DNA of 64,000 bases, from NCBI GenBank assembly GCA_025201345.1, contig JAIXMG010000017.1, positions 186,001 through 250,000 of the forward strand, written 5' to 3'. The notes under the pieces are model-generated. The model did not search any database. It saw only the letters and a program-made list of their open reading frames with translations, and was not told the origin of the DNA. Both the position numbers and the translations under genes were made by a program. Below are positions 21,390 through 32,543 of the stretch, piece after piece. This DNA comes from Thamnidium elegans. Taxonomy: Eukaryota; Mucoromycota; Mucoromycetes; Mucorales; Mucoraceae. Position 1 is the first letter of the stretch. Every line of letters starts with the position of its first letter.

Positions 21390-24300
21390 ATGTCCTATCT
21401 ATCTGCTGAAAAGGCAGAAGCTGAGCTTGCTCAGAGTATTAAAAAAGCTTGTAGTTTAGAAGAATCAGCTCCCAAGCAAAAACATGTCCGAAGTAAGCAT
21501 ATTATACACATCTCTCTCTTTTTTTTTTTTCCCGGGCTTTATTTCTAACTTTTTTGTTGTAGAATGTATTGTCTACACATGGGACCACAGGACCTCTGCA
21601 ATTATCTGGAACATCTTGAAAGTTCAACCATTACTTTCAGATGAAGTCCAAACATTTAAAGCACTTATTCTTGTTCACAAGATTGTGAAAGATGGTCATC
21701 CAAACGTATGACAAAAAATTTATATTAGCAACACGCGCTAAAAGACTAAAAATATACAAACTGCACATTTAGGTTATTAAAGATGCTCTTCGAGAAACAG
21801 GATGGTTAGAAACTTGTGCACGTAGTGTCAATGGTGATGGTATGCGTGGTTACGGTAATCTGATTCGTGCCTACGTCGACTTTCTTTTACATAAACTTCA
21901 ATACCATCGTACTCATCCCGAGTTTAACGGTACTTTTGATTATGAAGAATATATTAGTTTAAAAAATATTGATGACCCTAACGAAGGGTAAGGGATATAA
22001 CTAAAAAAAAAGGGGGGTACACATATATATTAATTTTTTTTTTCTGTTTTAGTTTCGAAACCATTAATGATTTAATGACCTTACAGGACCACATTGATAG
22101 ATTTCAAAAAGTTGTATTTGCTAGTTTCCGTCACCACTCCAACAACGAATGCCGTATTGCTGCACTTGTACCATTAGTTGAAGAAAGTTATGGTATTTAT
22201 AAATTTATTACTAGCATGTTAAGAGCTATGCATCAAAGTAAGTACATAAAAAAAAAAAGTGTGTGTGTGGTCAAACCCCATAATTTAACGAACCAAAAAA
22301 AAAAAAAAAGGAACCGATGCATCTGAAGCACTTGCACCATTAAGACAAAAGTTTAATACACAACATTATGCACTTTTAAAGTTTTATTATGAATGTTCCA
22401 ACCTTAAATATTTGACCAGCTTAATTAACGTACCTAAACTTTCACCCGACCCACCTTCATTAATTGATGCCAGTACACCTCAACTTCCTAAGCGACCCGA
22501 GGTAGCTCGTATTGAAGCTCCTCCACCCGCTCAAGCATCTCCTGAACCAGTTATTGATTTCTGGTCCGAGAAGCAAGCTCAGCAACAACGTGAGTATGAT
22601 GAACAGCAACAAAGATTAGCTCAACAACGTGCTGAGGAACAAGATAAATTAAGACAAATGCAAATGCAACAACAACATGAGTACGAAGAACAACAAAGAC
22701 AAATGGCTAATTTGGAACGTCAAAGACAAGAAGAGTTAATGAGACAACAATCTTATCAACAACAAAGTGGTAGAATTAACGAACTTGAGATGCAAGTATT
22801 AAGCGGCCGTAATCAACTTGAGCGTAATCAAATGATGTTGGAACAATACGACAGAAGAGTGAAAGCACTTGAACAAGAATTGGCTTCTATCAACGCCAAC
22901 TCTCAATTAAGAGACCAATCTAAAGATGAATTAATTCGTTCTCTTCAAAACGAAATTCAAATGTGGAAGAACAAGTATGAAGCTTTAGCTAAACTTTACA
23001 GTCAGTTAAGAAAGGAGCATATTGATTTATTAAACAAATACAAGGCGCTTCAAGTAAAAGCAAACTCTGCTCAGGAAGCAAATGAAAAAATGGAACGTCT
23101 TCAAGCCGATATGCGTGCCAAGAATATCGAACTTGCTGACTTAATTCGTGAACGTGATAGAGCTCGTAACGAATTATCTCGTTTGCAAGGCAACCAACGT
23201 GATGATATGGAACGTTTGCGTCGTGAATTAGACGATGCCCGTAACCAAGTTCAAAACATGGGCAGATCCAAGGGTGATGAAGTCAGTGCTCTTTTAGCTA
23301 AATTCAACAAGGAAAAATCTGACCTTGAAGCAAGTTTAATTGAAAAGCAAGCTTTAATTGATGAATTCCTTAAACAAATTGAAGATCAACAAGGTGAAGC
23401 TGATCATATTCGTCAAGAGAAAGATGAAGAGATTGCTGTTTTACAAGCCGGTATGGACGAATGTCTTTCTCAACTTGCTGAATTACAACAAAATGACAGA
23501 CAACATGATCTTGAAGATGAACTTGTCCGTTTAGAAACTGAACAAACTGATAAATTGAACCAAATTTTAGATTGTATCTTAAGTACTTGTATTCAAAAGA
23601 TCAATGATAGTATTTATGAACTTGATCAACCTGGATCTCACGGTAAGGAAAACTCTACTCCAGAATTAGCCTTATCCATGATTGAAAGAGCTAGTATCAC
23701 CTCGGTTGAATTTATGTCTGCATTCAGTAAATTTTTGGATGGAAGCCATACTGGGGATCATACAGGCACTATTACTCGTGCACTTGAATTTTCTGATACA
23801 ATTATTGACGTACTTCAACATGCTAAGGGCATCACTCAATTCGTAATGCGTGATGAAGACGGCGAAGAACTTATTCGACTTGGTAAAGGATCTGCTGAAT
23901 CATGTATTCAATACTTTAGTAGCGTTATGTCAACCTACCTCAAGATGCTTCCCCGTGCTCAAAGACCTGAAGTAGTTATTCAAGGTGATATGAGAGTTCA
24001 AGAATCACTTACCAAATTATCGCAAAAGACTGAAGACCTTATTCTTACCGGTGCTACTGATATTAACAAATTAGCCGAAGGAGAAGTAGGAGATCTTGTT
24101 GAACAGGAGATGACTAAAGCAGCTCGTGCTATTGAAGAAGCTTCTGCCAAGATTCAAGATTTAATGCGTCGTCCTGCCAATCCATCCTTCTCTGCTACAG
24201 ATATCCAAGTCCATCAATTGATTTTAAATTCTGTTTTAGCTCTTACCAACGCCATTGCCAATTTAATTAAATGCGCTACTGCATCACAACACGAGATTGT

Positions 24301-24885
24301 ATCTCAGGGTCGCGGTACTGCTTCTAAAGCTGCCTTTTATAAGAAACATAATCGTTGGACTGAAGGTTTAATTTCTGCTGCTAAAGCTGTTGCCGTCGCT
24401 ACCAACCTTTTAGTTGAAGCTGCTGATGGTGTCATCAGTAAGACACACTCACTTGAACAACTTATTGTTGCATCTAACGAAGTCTCTGCTGCCACTGTTC
24501 AATTGGTATCTGCCTCCAGAGTCAAATCAACCTTTATGTCACGTACACAAGAGCGTTTAGAGATGGCGGCTAAGAGCGTTAAAGATGCTGCCGCTGAACT
24601 TGTGAAACAGGTCAAGGGGCTTGTTGCTCAACAAAATACAAATGAAACTGTAGATATCGACTTTAATAAATTATCCGTGCATGAATTCAAACGTAGAGAA
24701 ATGGAACAACAAGTCAAGATTTTGAAGTTGGATTCAGAGTTGACTAATGCTCGTCGTGTTTTAGCTGAAATGAGGTAAGATTAAGAAATGATTGGGGGGG
24801 GGGGGGGAGGGAGGTTTATATATCTAACTTTTTTTTTTTTTGTATGTGTAGACGTAGTGGTTATCATACTGAAGAAACCGATTAA
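21390..24885 (+). CDS. SLA2: Endocytic actin adaptor SLA2/END4 (HIP1R family)
   Basis: Six exons (21390-21492, 21562-21704, 21773-21987, 22052-22237, 22312-24775, 24852-24885), about 1,040 residues. The N-terminal ANTH domain (residues about 10-220) includes KCIVYTWDHRTSAIIWNIL and the phosphoinositide-binding helical surface. The middle is Gln-rich and then a long coiled coil (Glu/Gln/Arg heptads, about 22560-23550). The C-terminal third is the I/LWEQ (talin-HIP1/R) actin-binding module, with KKHNRWTEGLISAAKAVAVA and VSAATVQLVSASRVKS as clear signatures. The protein links clathrin-coated pits and PI(4,5)P2 membrane to actin during endocytosis and hyphal polar growth. The start MSYLSAEKAEAEL fits the family. 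The last intron carries a G14 run. Confidence 0.96.
24794..24807 (+). repeat. G14 homopolymer in the last SLA2 intron
   Basis: Fourteen G residues followed by AGGGAGG, able in principle to form a G-quadruplex in the pre-mRNA or coding DNA strand. It sits just after the donor site. Comparable G or C runs occur at 27904-27914, 39755-39764, 40172-40184, 53121-53131 and 55244-55252. Confidence 0.8.
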
Positions 24886-25000
24886 ATAATCTTGTATTTA
24901 AAAAAAGACTCAAAAATTCCCTTTTACCATTACTTCTAAATAAACTTTTTTTTTATGTGATTACAATCATTTAATTTTTAACCATAATTAAGGTTTTTTT

Positions 25001-26808
25001 TTAAAAAAAAAAGGGGGGTTGGGTATTATAATTATACAGTAAAATCTCTTCTTCCTCTACAGCGTTTAATCGTTTTTCGACTTCTTTCTCCATATACTCC
25101 TCCATATGACTCGAGATATCATAACCGTACGCCTTCATATCCTCAATCGCCAACGGCAATCTCGGATCATTAGCAGCCGATAGTACTTTAACCAATTTAA
25201 AATAACACCCACGTAACGGGATCATATTTACTTTCTTCATTTTTTCTAAATACTTGAACGCATCCTCATAATCAATTTGAGTGCACATTAAAGTTACCAT
25301 CTTACTCAAAGTCGACGAAGTTCCTTTGACGCCCCTTGAAAGCTGCTCTCTATACAACATCTCTCCCAACGAAGCATCTTTACAATGAATGCAAGCATCC
25401 AATACAGCATCCAGTGTTTCACTATCTGGTTTGACTCCGAATTCTTTGGCTCTAGCAAATGTTGAGATGGCTTCATCATATTCCTTATTATATGCAAAGC
25501 AATGGATAATCAGATTAAACGCGATCGTATCCACCTGTTGATCTTTTGCCATATCTAATAAAGAATCTCTTGCCTTTCTTACTGCATTGATATCAGATCC
25601 CAATTTATACGCTATTGGTAGCGCTGTCTTTTTAGTTGGTATCACACCTACTTTCCTCATGGCTGTAAATACTTTAAATGTGCTGGTCATATCTCCCGTA
25701 GAAGCAAACGCTTCAATCAAAGGTGAAAAATGACACTCTCTAAATTGATATCCTTCGTCTCCGAGCACCCTGATCACATCACTAGCCATCACTGGGTCCC
25801 CGTGCTTACCCGCCAAGTTTAATACGTGTAAACAAATTCCTTCGTCCGGTTTAAAGTTACAATTGTTTACTGCTTTTTCCCAATTTATTTTAGCTATTTC
25901 ATACTAAATAAAAAAGGGGGTTAAGTATTTTTTTAAAAAAAAAATAGAAGCGAATGTAATATAACTTACATAACCGTGAAAAGAAGCAGACCTTAAAATA
26001 TGCATATACAAAAACTGATCTTTTTCTCTAAATGTAGGTAAGTTTTCTGCCTGTTCCAATAATTGGGATGCAATATCTGGTTGATGTAAATTAACTGCCA
26101 TGTCAATCACACTAAGATAAGTCAACAATCCTGGTGTAATATTCTGTCTCCTCATCAAATCAAAAATATCTAGTGCTCTTTCTAGTTCTGCATTTTCTCT
26201 CATACAGAGTAACATTAAATGATACGTCTTTGAAGTTGGTTTGTGTCCATCGTTTTCCATATACTGTAATATTTTTGCTTGTGTTGTTGCATCTCCAGTT
26301 TTAGCTGCCAACTAACATACTCATATAAATTTTAATATATAACATACACTATTATTTTTATAAGTTTTTTTTTTTTTTTTTACCTGTAATGCTTTATGAT
26401 AGAATACTCGTGTAGGTTTAATACCTTCAGCAACCATGCGTTCGTAAAGCTCTAACGACTTATCTTGATCACTTTTAGCATACGCACTTAGTATATGTTC
26501 ATAAGTCTCACTATTAAACTGTTCTCCACTTTGCTGTAAATCTTGTGCTAGCTGTAATATAGATGATAGAGTTCTGGAACTGTTGGGTTTACGTGCTACT
26601 GCGGCCGAATCAAGTACGCGAAACATTTCCAGGTTGATCTCTGAAAGTATTGAATTACTTGTATAGGCTCGACATGGGGAACCGTATAAACAAGCTAAGA
26701 AGAAAAACATTAGTCTTTTTTGTTATGTTTTGTGCGTGTGTGTTCATTTATATGTTTACGTTTAGGCAGCGCCTTGTGCCTTAATAAAGTTAAAGTCAGT
26801 CTAAACAT
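25001..26808 (-). CDS. Mitochondrial pentatricopeptide repeat (PPR) protein
   Basis: Predicted exons run 26808 to about 26760, 26695 to about 26383, 26312 to about 25970, and 25902 to 25001, about 535 residues. Helical 35-residue repeats are visible, e.g. NSETYEHILSAYAKSDQDKS, PTSKTYHLMLLCMRENAE, and DTIAFNLIIHCFAYNKEYDE with GVKPDSETLDAVLDACI next. This is the PPR pattern of organellar RNA-binding proteins. I placed the start at 26808: it gives MFRLTLTLLRHKALPK, a good mitochondrial presequence, and splices in frame into CLYGSPCRAYT. The later ATG at 26710 would add a hydrophobic FFFL stretch that is really the acceptor tract. The end is acidic and then NTQPPFFF before a stop set in a T(n)A(n) tract, so the last residues may be uncertain. 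The RNA target is unknown. Confidence 0.85.
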
Positions 26809-27274
26809 GTCATATACTTTACAAAAAAAAAGGATCAATAAAAAAAAAATGCCCTAGTTTATTTATTTTCAGCGGGTGTTGTAAAAAGGGATGATATTTG
26901 ACTGAAGAAACAGTCATGTAAAGAGAATCTTCTTTGGAAGTAACAAACTTTCCTTCTTCCTCCTTTCAGGCGGGGCCTTTAAGAATCTTTTTCTCTTCAG
27001 GCTACTCTTTTAAAACTATTCTACACGATAAGGCCTTCTTATAGTCATGAGTTCATCTGATATACAGCTAATGTAAAAAAGCTCAATGAGATATCGCAGT
27101 TTAAAAATCGCTCACCTAAGAAATCACTGCTAATTTCAGCAGTTATAATAAATAATGGTCTTTAATTTATTAAAAAACAGAAAACCCGTTTCGGGCCCAA
27201 ATTGCATAATACAAAATAGTTGTTTCGAATATATCTTTGATAAAAAAAATTAAAAACGTATTTCTTTGTTTTTT

Positions 27275-27385
27275 TTTTCGATTTTCATTTTTGAGGGTCT
27301 ACCCCTTTTGTTTTTTGACCAAAAATCACGGTTTTCTTACAATTACTATGGATCCATTTTGCCTTTCTTTGTGGAAAAAACTAGG
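27275..27385 (+). repeat. Left arm of a diverged inverted repeat (MITE-like)
   Basis: About 110 bases that match the reverse complement of 27815-27930. The shared blocks are ACCCCTTTTGTTTTT, then CAATTACT, then a GTGxAAAAAAC block, in the same order and with similar spacing. The identity is partial, so this is an old pair. The enclosed 430 bases have no ORF. Confidence 0.6.
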
Positions 27386-27814
27386 ATAGTATAGTACTCA
27401 TTTATACTCATTTAATCCATTTTAAATCAAAATTTTAATTCAAAAATTGAAAGAGTAATCACTGTTTAAAAATAACTTTTTTTTTTGGAAAAAATGACAC
27501 GCGTCTTTTGTGTAACGATTTTTCTTAATTTTTTCATTTACATGATTACGTAAAATATATTTTCTCACTACTACTTTTAGTGATAGTAACGATTATAGAT
27601 CTTTAAAAACCCTTTATTGTTTATTTATAAATAAAAGAGCTACAACCAAAACTGAACGAGAAAACGCGCTTTAAAGAAAACGTTAATTTAAGTTCCGCTT
27701 AACTCGAATTTTAGTAAAAAATAAACGTCTTTAAACGCTAAGTACTCGCTCAGTGTTTTTAATAAAAATATACCTTTAAATGTATTAGATGCGCCTAAAA
27801 AAGTGATTTACAAT

Positions 27815-27930
27815 CATTGTTTTTTTCACAAAAAAAAAGCAAGGTAGATCGGGAGTAATTGCGAAAAATCTGAGAAAAAAAATCGAAAAACAAAAGGGGT
27901 TGACCCCCCCCCCCAAAATGATCAAAAACG
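27815..27930 (-). repeat. Right arm of the diverged inverted repeat
   Basis: Read on the minus strand it gives TCAACCCCTTTTGTTTTTCG, then GCAATTACTCC, then GTGAAAAAAACAATG, parallel to the left arm. A C11 run interrupts its outer end. Possible non-autonomous DNA element or foldback remnant. Confidence 0.6.
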
Positions 27931-28899
27931 GCCAAAAATGACCGACCATAAAAAAAAGTAGAAAAAATTGAGAAAAATACAAAACAACAAGCGGTTTTCA
28001 ATATTTGATATTAAATACAGTGCCCTGACGACTAAATTTCACTAAGCAACTTGGGCAAAAGAACTATTTCCTGATTTTTAATTATACAAAGAAAACATCT
28101 TATTTCAGACTCTTTTAAAATTATTTTTTTTAAAAGCGATGTTTAAACTTTCATGTAAAAAAGAAGTATTTTATAAGAATAACGGTCAGACAACAATGGA
28201 TTATAACACTTTAAATAGTTCTTGAATCCATCCAAAGTTATTGTACAATAGAATTAAAATGACACGTAACTATATATTTAAAAGCTGCTTTGAGATACAT
28301 AAAAAAAAACTGTATTAAATTATATTGTTACTTGGAATAAGCACCCAAAAAAAAAAAGTTGTATTTACAGCATTCTTATTACTGAATATATAATTATCTT
28401 ATCACGAAACATAGCATTTTTTATTAGTTAATTCCATCATTTTTCAAAAGAAACTTATAGGCGACTCATATTTTACTTTCCTGTGGTGCAAATACTACGG
28501 TATATAAGAGCCTGATACAGGAAAAAGTAATATACTGCACTTTCTTTGGGGCCAGCAGTATAAATAAATTGCGCATCGGTATGCCTCCTTTATATATATA
28601 ACTAGTCAAATATCAGGGAAGTAAAAAAAAAAAAGGGCTATCTTGAAGTATCTAAAGATATGATACTCTGACTATTCTTCTGAAGAAGAGTTTCATATTA
28701 CTGAATTCAAATAAAATTATATCGACTTATAGATTAGGATGCGAGGGAAATCCGAGCCCTCTTCTGATGCAACACGACACAGACAGAACCAATTGGGTCA
28801 GGAATAATTAACTTTTTTTTTTTACTACTTCATAAAAACAATGCTTTTTATTATATAAAAAAATAATATACATACATGCATTACATTTTCTATGCAAAG

Positions 28900-28902
<3 letters not shown>

Positions 28903-28939
<37 letters not shown>

Positions 28940-28960
28940 CTCTGTCTGTCTCTGTCTGTC
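28903..28960 (+). repeat. (CT)n and TCTG microsatellite in the SGD1 5' region
   Basis: About 17 CT units followed by imperfect TCTG units, 130-180 bases before the SGD1 ATG. The pyrimidine-rich strand is the coding strand, so it may be part of the leader or a promoter GAGA-type element. Confidence 0.8.
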
Positions 28961-29085
28961 TATTCTGTCATGCAAAGAAAAAGGGCGGACCCGTTCCTTT
29001 ATATTAGCCCAGTCACAATACGAACTCTTCTTTTTTTTTTTTTTTTGGAAGCTTTTTTTTTTTTAATACAGCTCTAAAAGAACAA

Positions 29086-32000
29086 ATGAGACCTCAACAG
29101 CAATCGTTCAAGAAGGGAGGATCGTTTAAAAAAGGAGGAAATGTACGTCACACTCCTACACCTGGATCAACACTTCCAAAGTCCATGCAAGAAGAACTTG
29201 ACGAACAAGGTAAAGAAAATACACTTTTTAATACTACTTTTTTTTTATTAACATTGATCTCGATCTATAATAGACAAAGATGATCGTAAGTTTGGACGAA
29301 AATTTACCATCGCCGTATCTACTCGTAAAGAGCAAAGAAAACAAAAAAAACTAGATAAAGGTAAAAAGAACGCTGAGCGTCATCAAAAGAAGCGTCCAGC
29401 TGTCGACCAAAAGCCAGTTGAAAGTAACAAACGTCAAAAGACTGTGGAACCCGTTAAAACGAAACCAGAACCAGTAGCAAAGAAATCAGAACCTGTCAAA
29501 GAAAAAACAACTGCTGAAGCCATGAAACGTCTGTCCAAATCTAACCCCGGACTTTACAAGTTATTGAAAGCCGATAATTTAGTTGAATCCGCAGAAGGGG
29601 AGACAGATAATCAAGAATTCGAAGACGATGATCGTGATATTGCTTATTGGGAAAAGAAATTAGGTTTAAATAAGAAGAAGACAAAGGCTTTGGGTAAAGA
29701 ATTTGAAGAAGATGGTTTATTGGAACTTTTGGGTGGTATCGAAGGTGAAGAGGGAGATGATGATCAAGAGTATTTAAGAAAAAAGAGACAAAGACAAGTT
29801 GAAAAGAAAAAGGGTTTAGAGATGGAAGGAAAGGCTGAAGAAGCTGTAGATGATATGTTTGCTGGATTAGACAGCGATGAAAGCATGGAAGAAAATAGCG
29901 AGGAAGAAGAAAATGACGACGATGAAGAGGTTATGAATATGGAAGACAGTGATGACGAATCTATAGTCATTGGTGAAGACGATATTGATAGTGACGAGGA
30001 AGCTTTAAATGAACAAGAGGAAAGTGAAGAGGAAAGTGAAGCGGAAAGTGAAGAGGAAACCAAGCCAGCTGAGCCTGTCAAATCCAACGTGTTGTCAAAA
30101 TACGTTCCTCCTCATTTAAGAAAGACTGCAACAACAAAAAGTGAGCAACAAATGAAACTCCACAAACAACTTATGGGTCAATTAAACAGATTGAGTGAGA
30201 GTAATATGGAGAGTATTTTACTTGAAATTGAAAAGTGTTACGGGTCTTATCCGCGCCATGGTAAATTATTTTTTTGTGTTCTCGATCATAAATTCGATTA
30301 GGTAACTTTGATTATATAAACTAAATTAATTTCTTTTTTAATATATGTAGATGTTACCGCAACTATTTCTGACTTGATTTTAACTTCTATTTCTCAAAAA
30401 TCAAATCTATTGGACTCATTTGTTATTACTTATGCAACAATCGTTGCTAGTCTTTATCGTTTAATTGGTATCGAATTTGGTAAGTTTTTTTTTCTTTAAA
30501 GTGTGACAAAAACTATTATTTATTCACACATGACATAATATGAATATTTTATATAGCCGCTCACTTTGTTCAAACACTTGTTGAAATGTTTGAAAAGGAA
30601 TATAACAAATGTAGAGAATCAATGAAAAGAGGAGATGATAATGGAGATGAAGCACCAGAAGGTGCAAGAGAAACAAAAAATCTCTTGACTTTAATTTTGG
30701 AATTATATAACTTTCAAGTTTTATCTTGTGTTATTGTCTACGATATCGTTCGTGAACTTATTGCTAAATTAGATGAACATAGTATAGAGCTTTTACTTCG
30801 TGTCATTAGAAGTAAGTCTCCCCTCATATATATATATATATTCAATTACAATTTATGTATGTTAACTTTTTCTTTTTTTTTATAGCTGCCGGCCCTGAAA
30901 TGCGTAATGATGATCCCACCTCTTTAAAGCATATCATTGACGAAATTCAAAAGGAAACAGCAAAACGTGATCCTTCAACTATATCGTAAGCAAAATAATT
31001 TTAGATTGCATGAAAAAATACAAAAAATAAGGTGACACATACTAATCAAATTAATTGTTACAGCACTCGTCATAAATTTATGCTTGAAACGATTGCTAAT
31101 GTAAAAAACAATAAGATTAAGAATGGTCAGACTGCTGGAGGCCAAGGGGACAAAGAAATGGTTTCGAAAATGAAGAAATTCTTGAACGGATTATCTAAGA
31201 AAAGATCTGTTCGTAGTACTGAAGCCTTAAGAGTGAGTTTAGATGATATTCGTAATGTTGAAACAAAGGGTAAATGGTGGTTAGTTGGTTCCTCTTGGAA
31301 GGATAATTTAGTTGGTACCTCAAGTAAATACACTACCACAAAGATGCCTGAAGATTTAAAAAATGATCAATCGTTACAAGAAGCTTTATTAAAATTGGCA
31401 AGAAAACAAGGTATGAATACTGATATTCGTAGAACCATCTTTGTTACTATTATGAGTTCCGAGGTTAGTCCCTTTTTCTTATTGGTTTACATAATTATAT
31501 ATCAAATATTAATGTGAAAAATAGGATTATTTGGATGCGTTTGAAAAACTTATGAAACTTGGGTTGAGTGAAGTGCAACAACGTGAAATATGTCGTGTTA
31601 TGTTACAGTGTACAGGAAATGTAAGTAGTACAAACAAAAAAATAAATGGTTACGAATTATTAAATCTTTCGATCACCTTGCTAAAATAGGAAAAAACGTT
31701 CAACCCATACTATATGCTTGTTAGTAAAAGATTATGTGAGGCAGACCACTCCTTCAAGGTGACTTTCCAATACTGCCTTTGGGATTTTCTCCGAGAATGC
31801 GGTGAAACCGAAGTTGGTGGATTAGAAAGACCTGCTTCCGAAGCCCCACTTGTTGATGCCAACAAGAACGTTCGACTTAGTAAATTAATGAACATGGCTA
31901 AATTTTATGCCTCTCTGGTTGCTGAAAGTGCCCTTACTTTAGCCATTTTAAAAAGTATTAATTTTATGTCTGTACAACGTAATGCTCGTATATTCTTGGA

Positions 32001-32229
32001 AATTTTCTTTGCTAATCTTTTACTACAATTGCATTCTGGTGGCGCACAATCGATTGCTAATGTATTTGGTAAGATTATCGAGTTACGCACTCTTTCTCAG
32101 GGCTGTATCTTCTTTATGTTGGAATCTGTCGTTCATGGAAGACACTCAGGCCTTGGTGAACAAGAATTAGAAAAAATTCAATGGAGTTGTAAAATCGCTA
32201 GAGAAGTCTTGAGTAATAAGCAATTATAG
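29086..32229 (+). CDS. SGD1: Ribosome-biogenesis factor SGD1/NOM1 (MIF4G and MA3 domains)
   Basis: Eight exons, roughly 29086-29209, 29274-30258, 30351-30480, 30557-30811, 30886-30986, 31065-31464, 31526-31620 and 31689-32229. The protein has a basic N-terminus (FKKGGSFKKGG, KFGRKFTIAVSTRKEQRKQKK) and a long acidic region that includes a DDRDIAYWEKKLGL motif. YVPPHLRK then leads into an MIF4G helical domain (MKLHKQLMGQLNRLSESN onward), and the MA3 domain lies in the last three exons (NPYYMLVSKRLCEADHSFKV). This layout is that of nucleolar NOM1/Sgd1, needed for 40S subunit maturation together with the DEAD-box helicase Fal1/eIF4A3. The start ATG follows a T-run leader. Confidence 0.94.
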
Positions 32230-32543
32230 ATATAAATAAAAAAAATAAGTCCATTATACAAATTTGTTTTTTATTATTATTTATATAATCTTATTGTATT
32301 ACGTATGACTTGATCAATTATTATCACAGATATGTGTTAAATTAAGATCCTAGACAATATTACAATGCAAGAAATAGAATCCTGGATTTTTATTATCAAA
32401 TATATACTGTTACACCCTCTACACCCAGAAAAATAAAATACTGAAAGGAATTTAAAAAAAAATATTTTCCTTTTAATATAAATACGTCAAGTTTATTCCC
32501 CTCTTCTTTCTATTTTTCATTAACAAATAACAATCAACAAAAG
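32230..32543. other. Short spacer between SGD1 and the chitinase gene
   Basis: The 3' flank of SGD1 with AT-rich sequence, then the chitinase promoter. No gene seen. Confidence 0.6.
32477..32484 (+). promoter_or_regulatory. TATA box of the chitinase gene
   Basis: TATAAATA lies 60-67 bases before the ATG at 32544, with a pyrimidine-rich stretch between them. This is typical of highly expressed fungal genes. Confidence 0.5.

Larger units (their letters stand above)
26809..29085. other. 2.3-kb gene-poor region with inverted-repeat element and CT microsatellite
   Basis: No credible gene. It contains a diverged inverted repeat pair (27275-27385 and 27815-27930), a CCCGTTTCGGG hairpin at about 27184, a C11 run at 27904-27914 and, next to SGD1, a CT microsatellite. 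Frames at 27785-28001 (minus) are Phe-rich readings of the repeat arm. Confidence 0.55.

Noticed and set aside
26708..26710. ATG as start of the PPR gene
   Set aside because: Would translate TTTTTCTTCTTAG, a splice acceptor tract; the exon at 26808-26760 gives a better presequence in frame.
27785..28001. Two overlapping minus frames
   Set aside because: Phe-rich readings of the inverted-repeat arm.
29764..30087. 107-codon minus-strand serine-rich frame
   Set aside because: Mirror of the acidic GAN/GAR codons of SGD1; no independent support.
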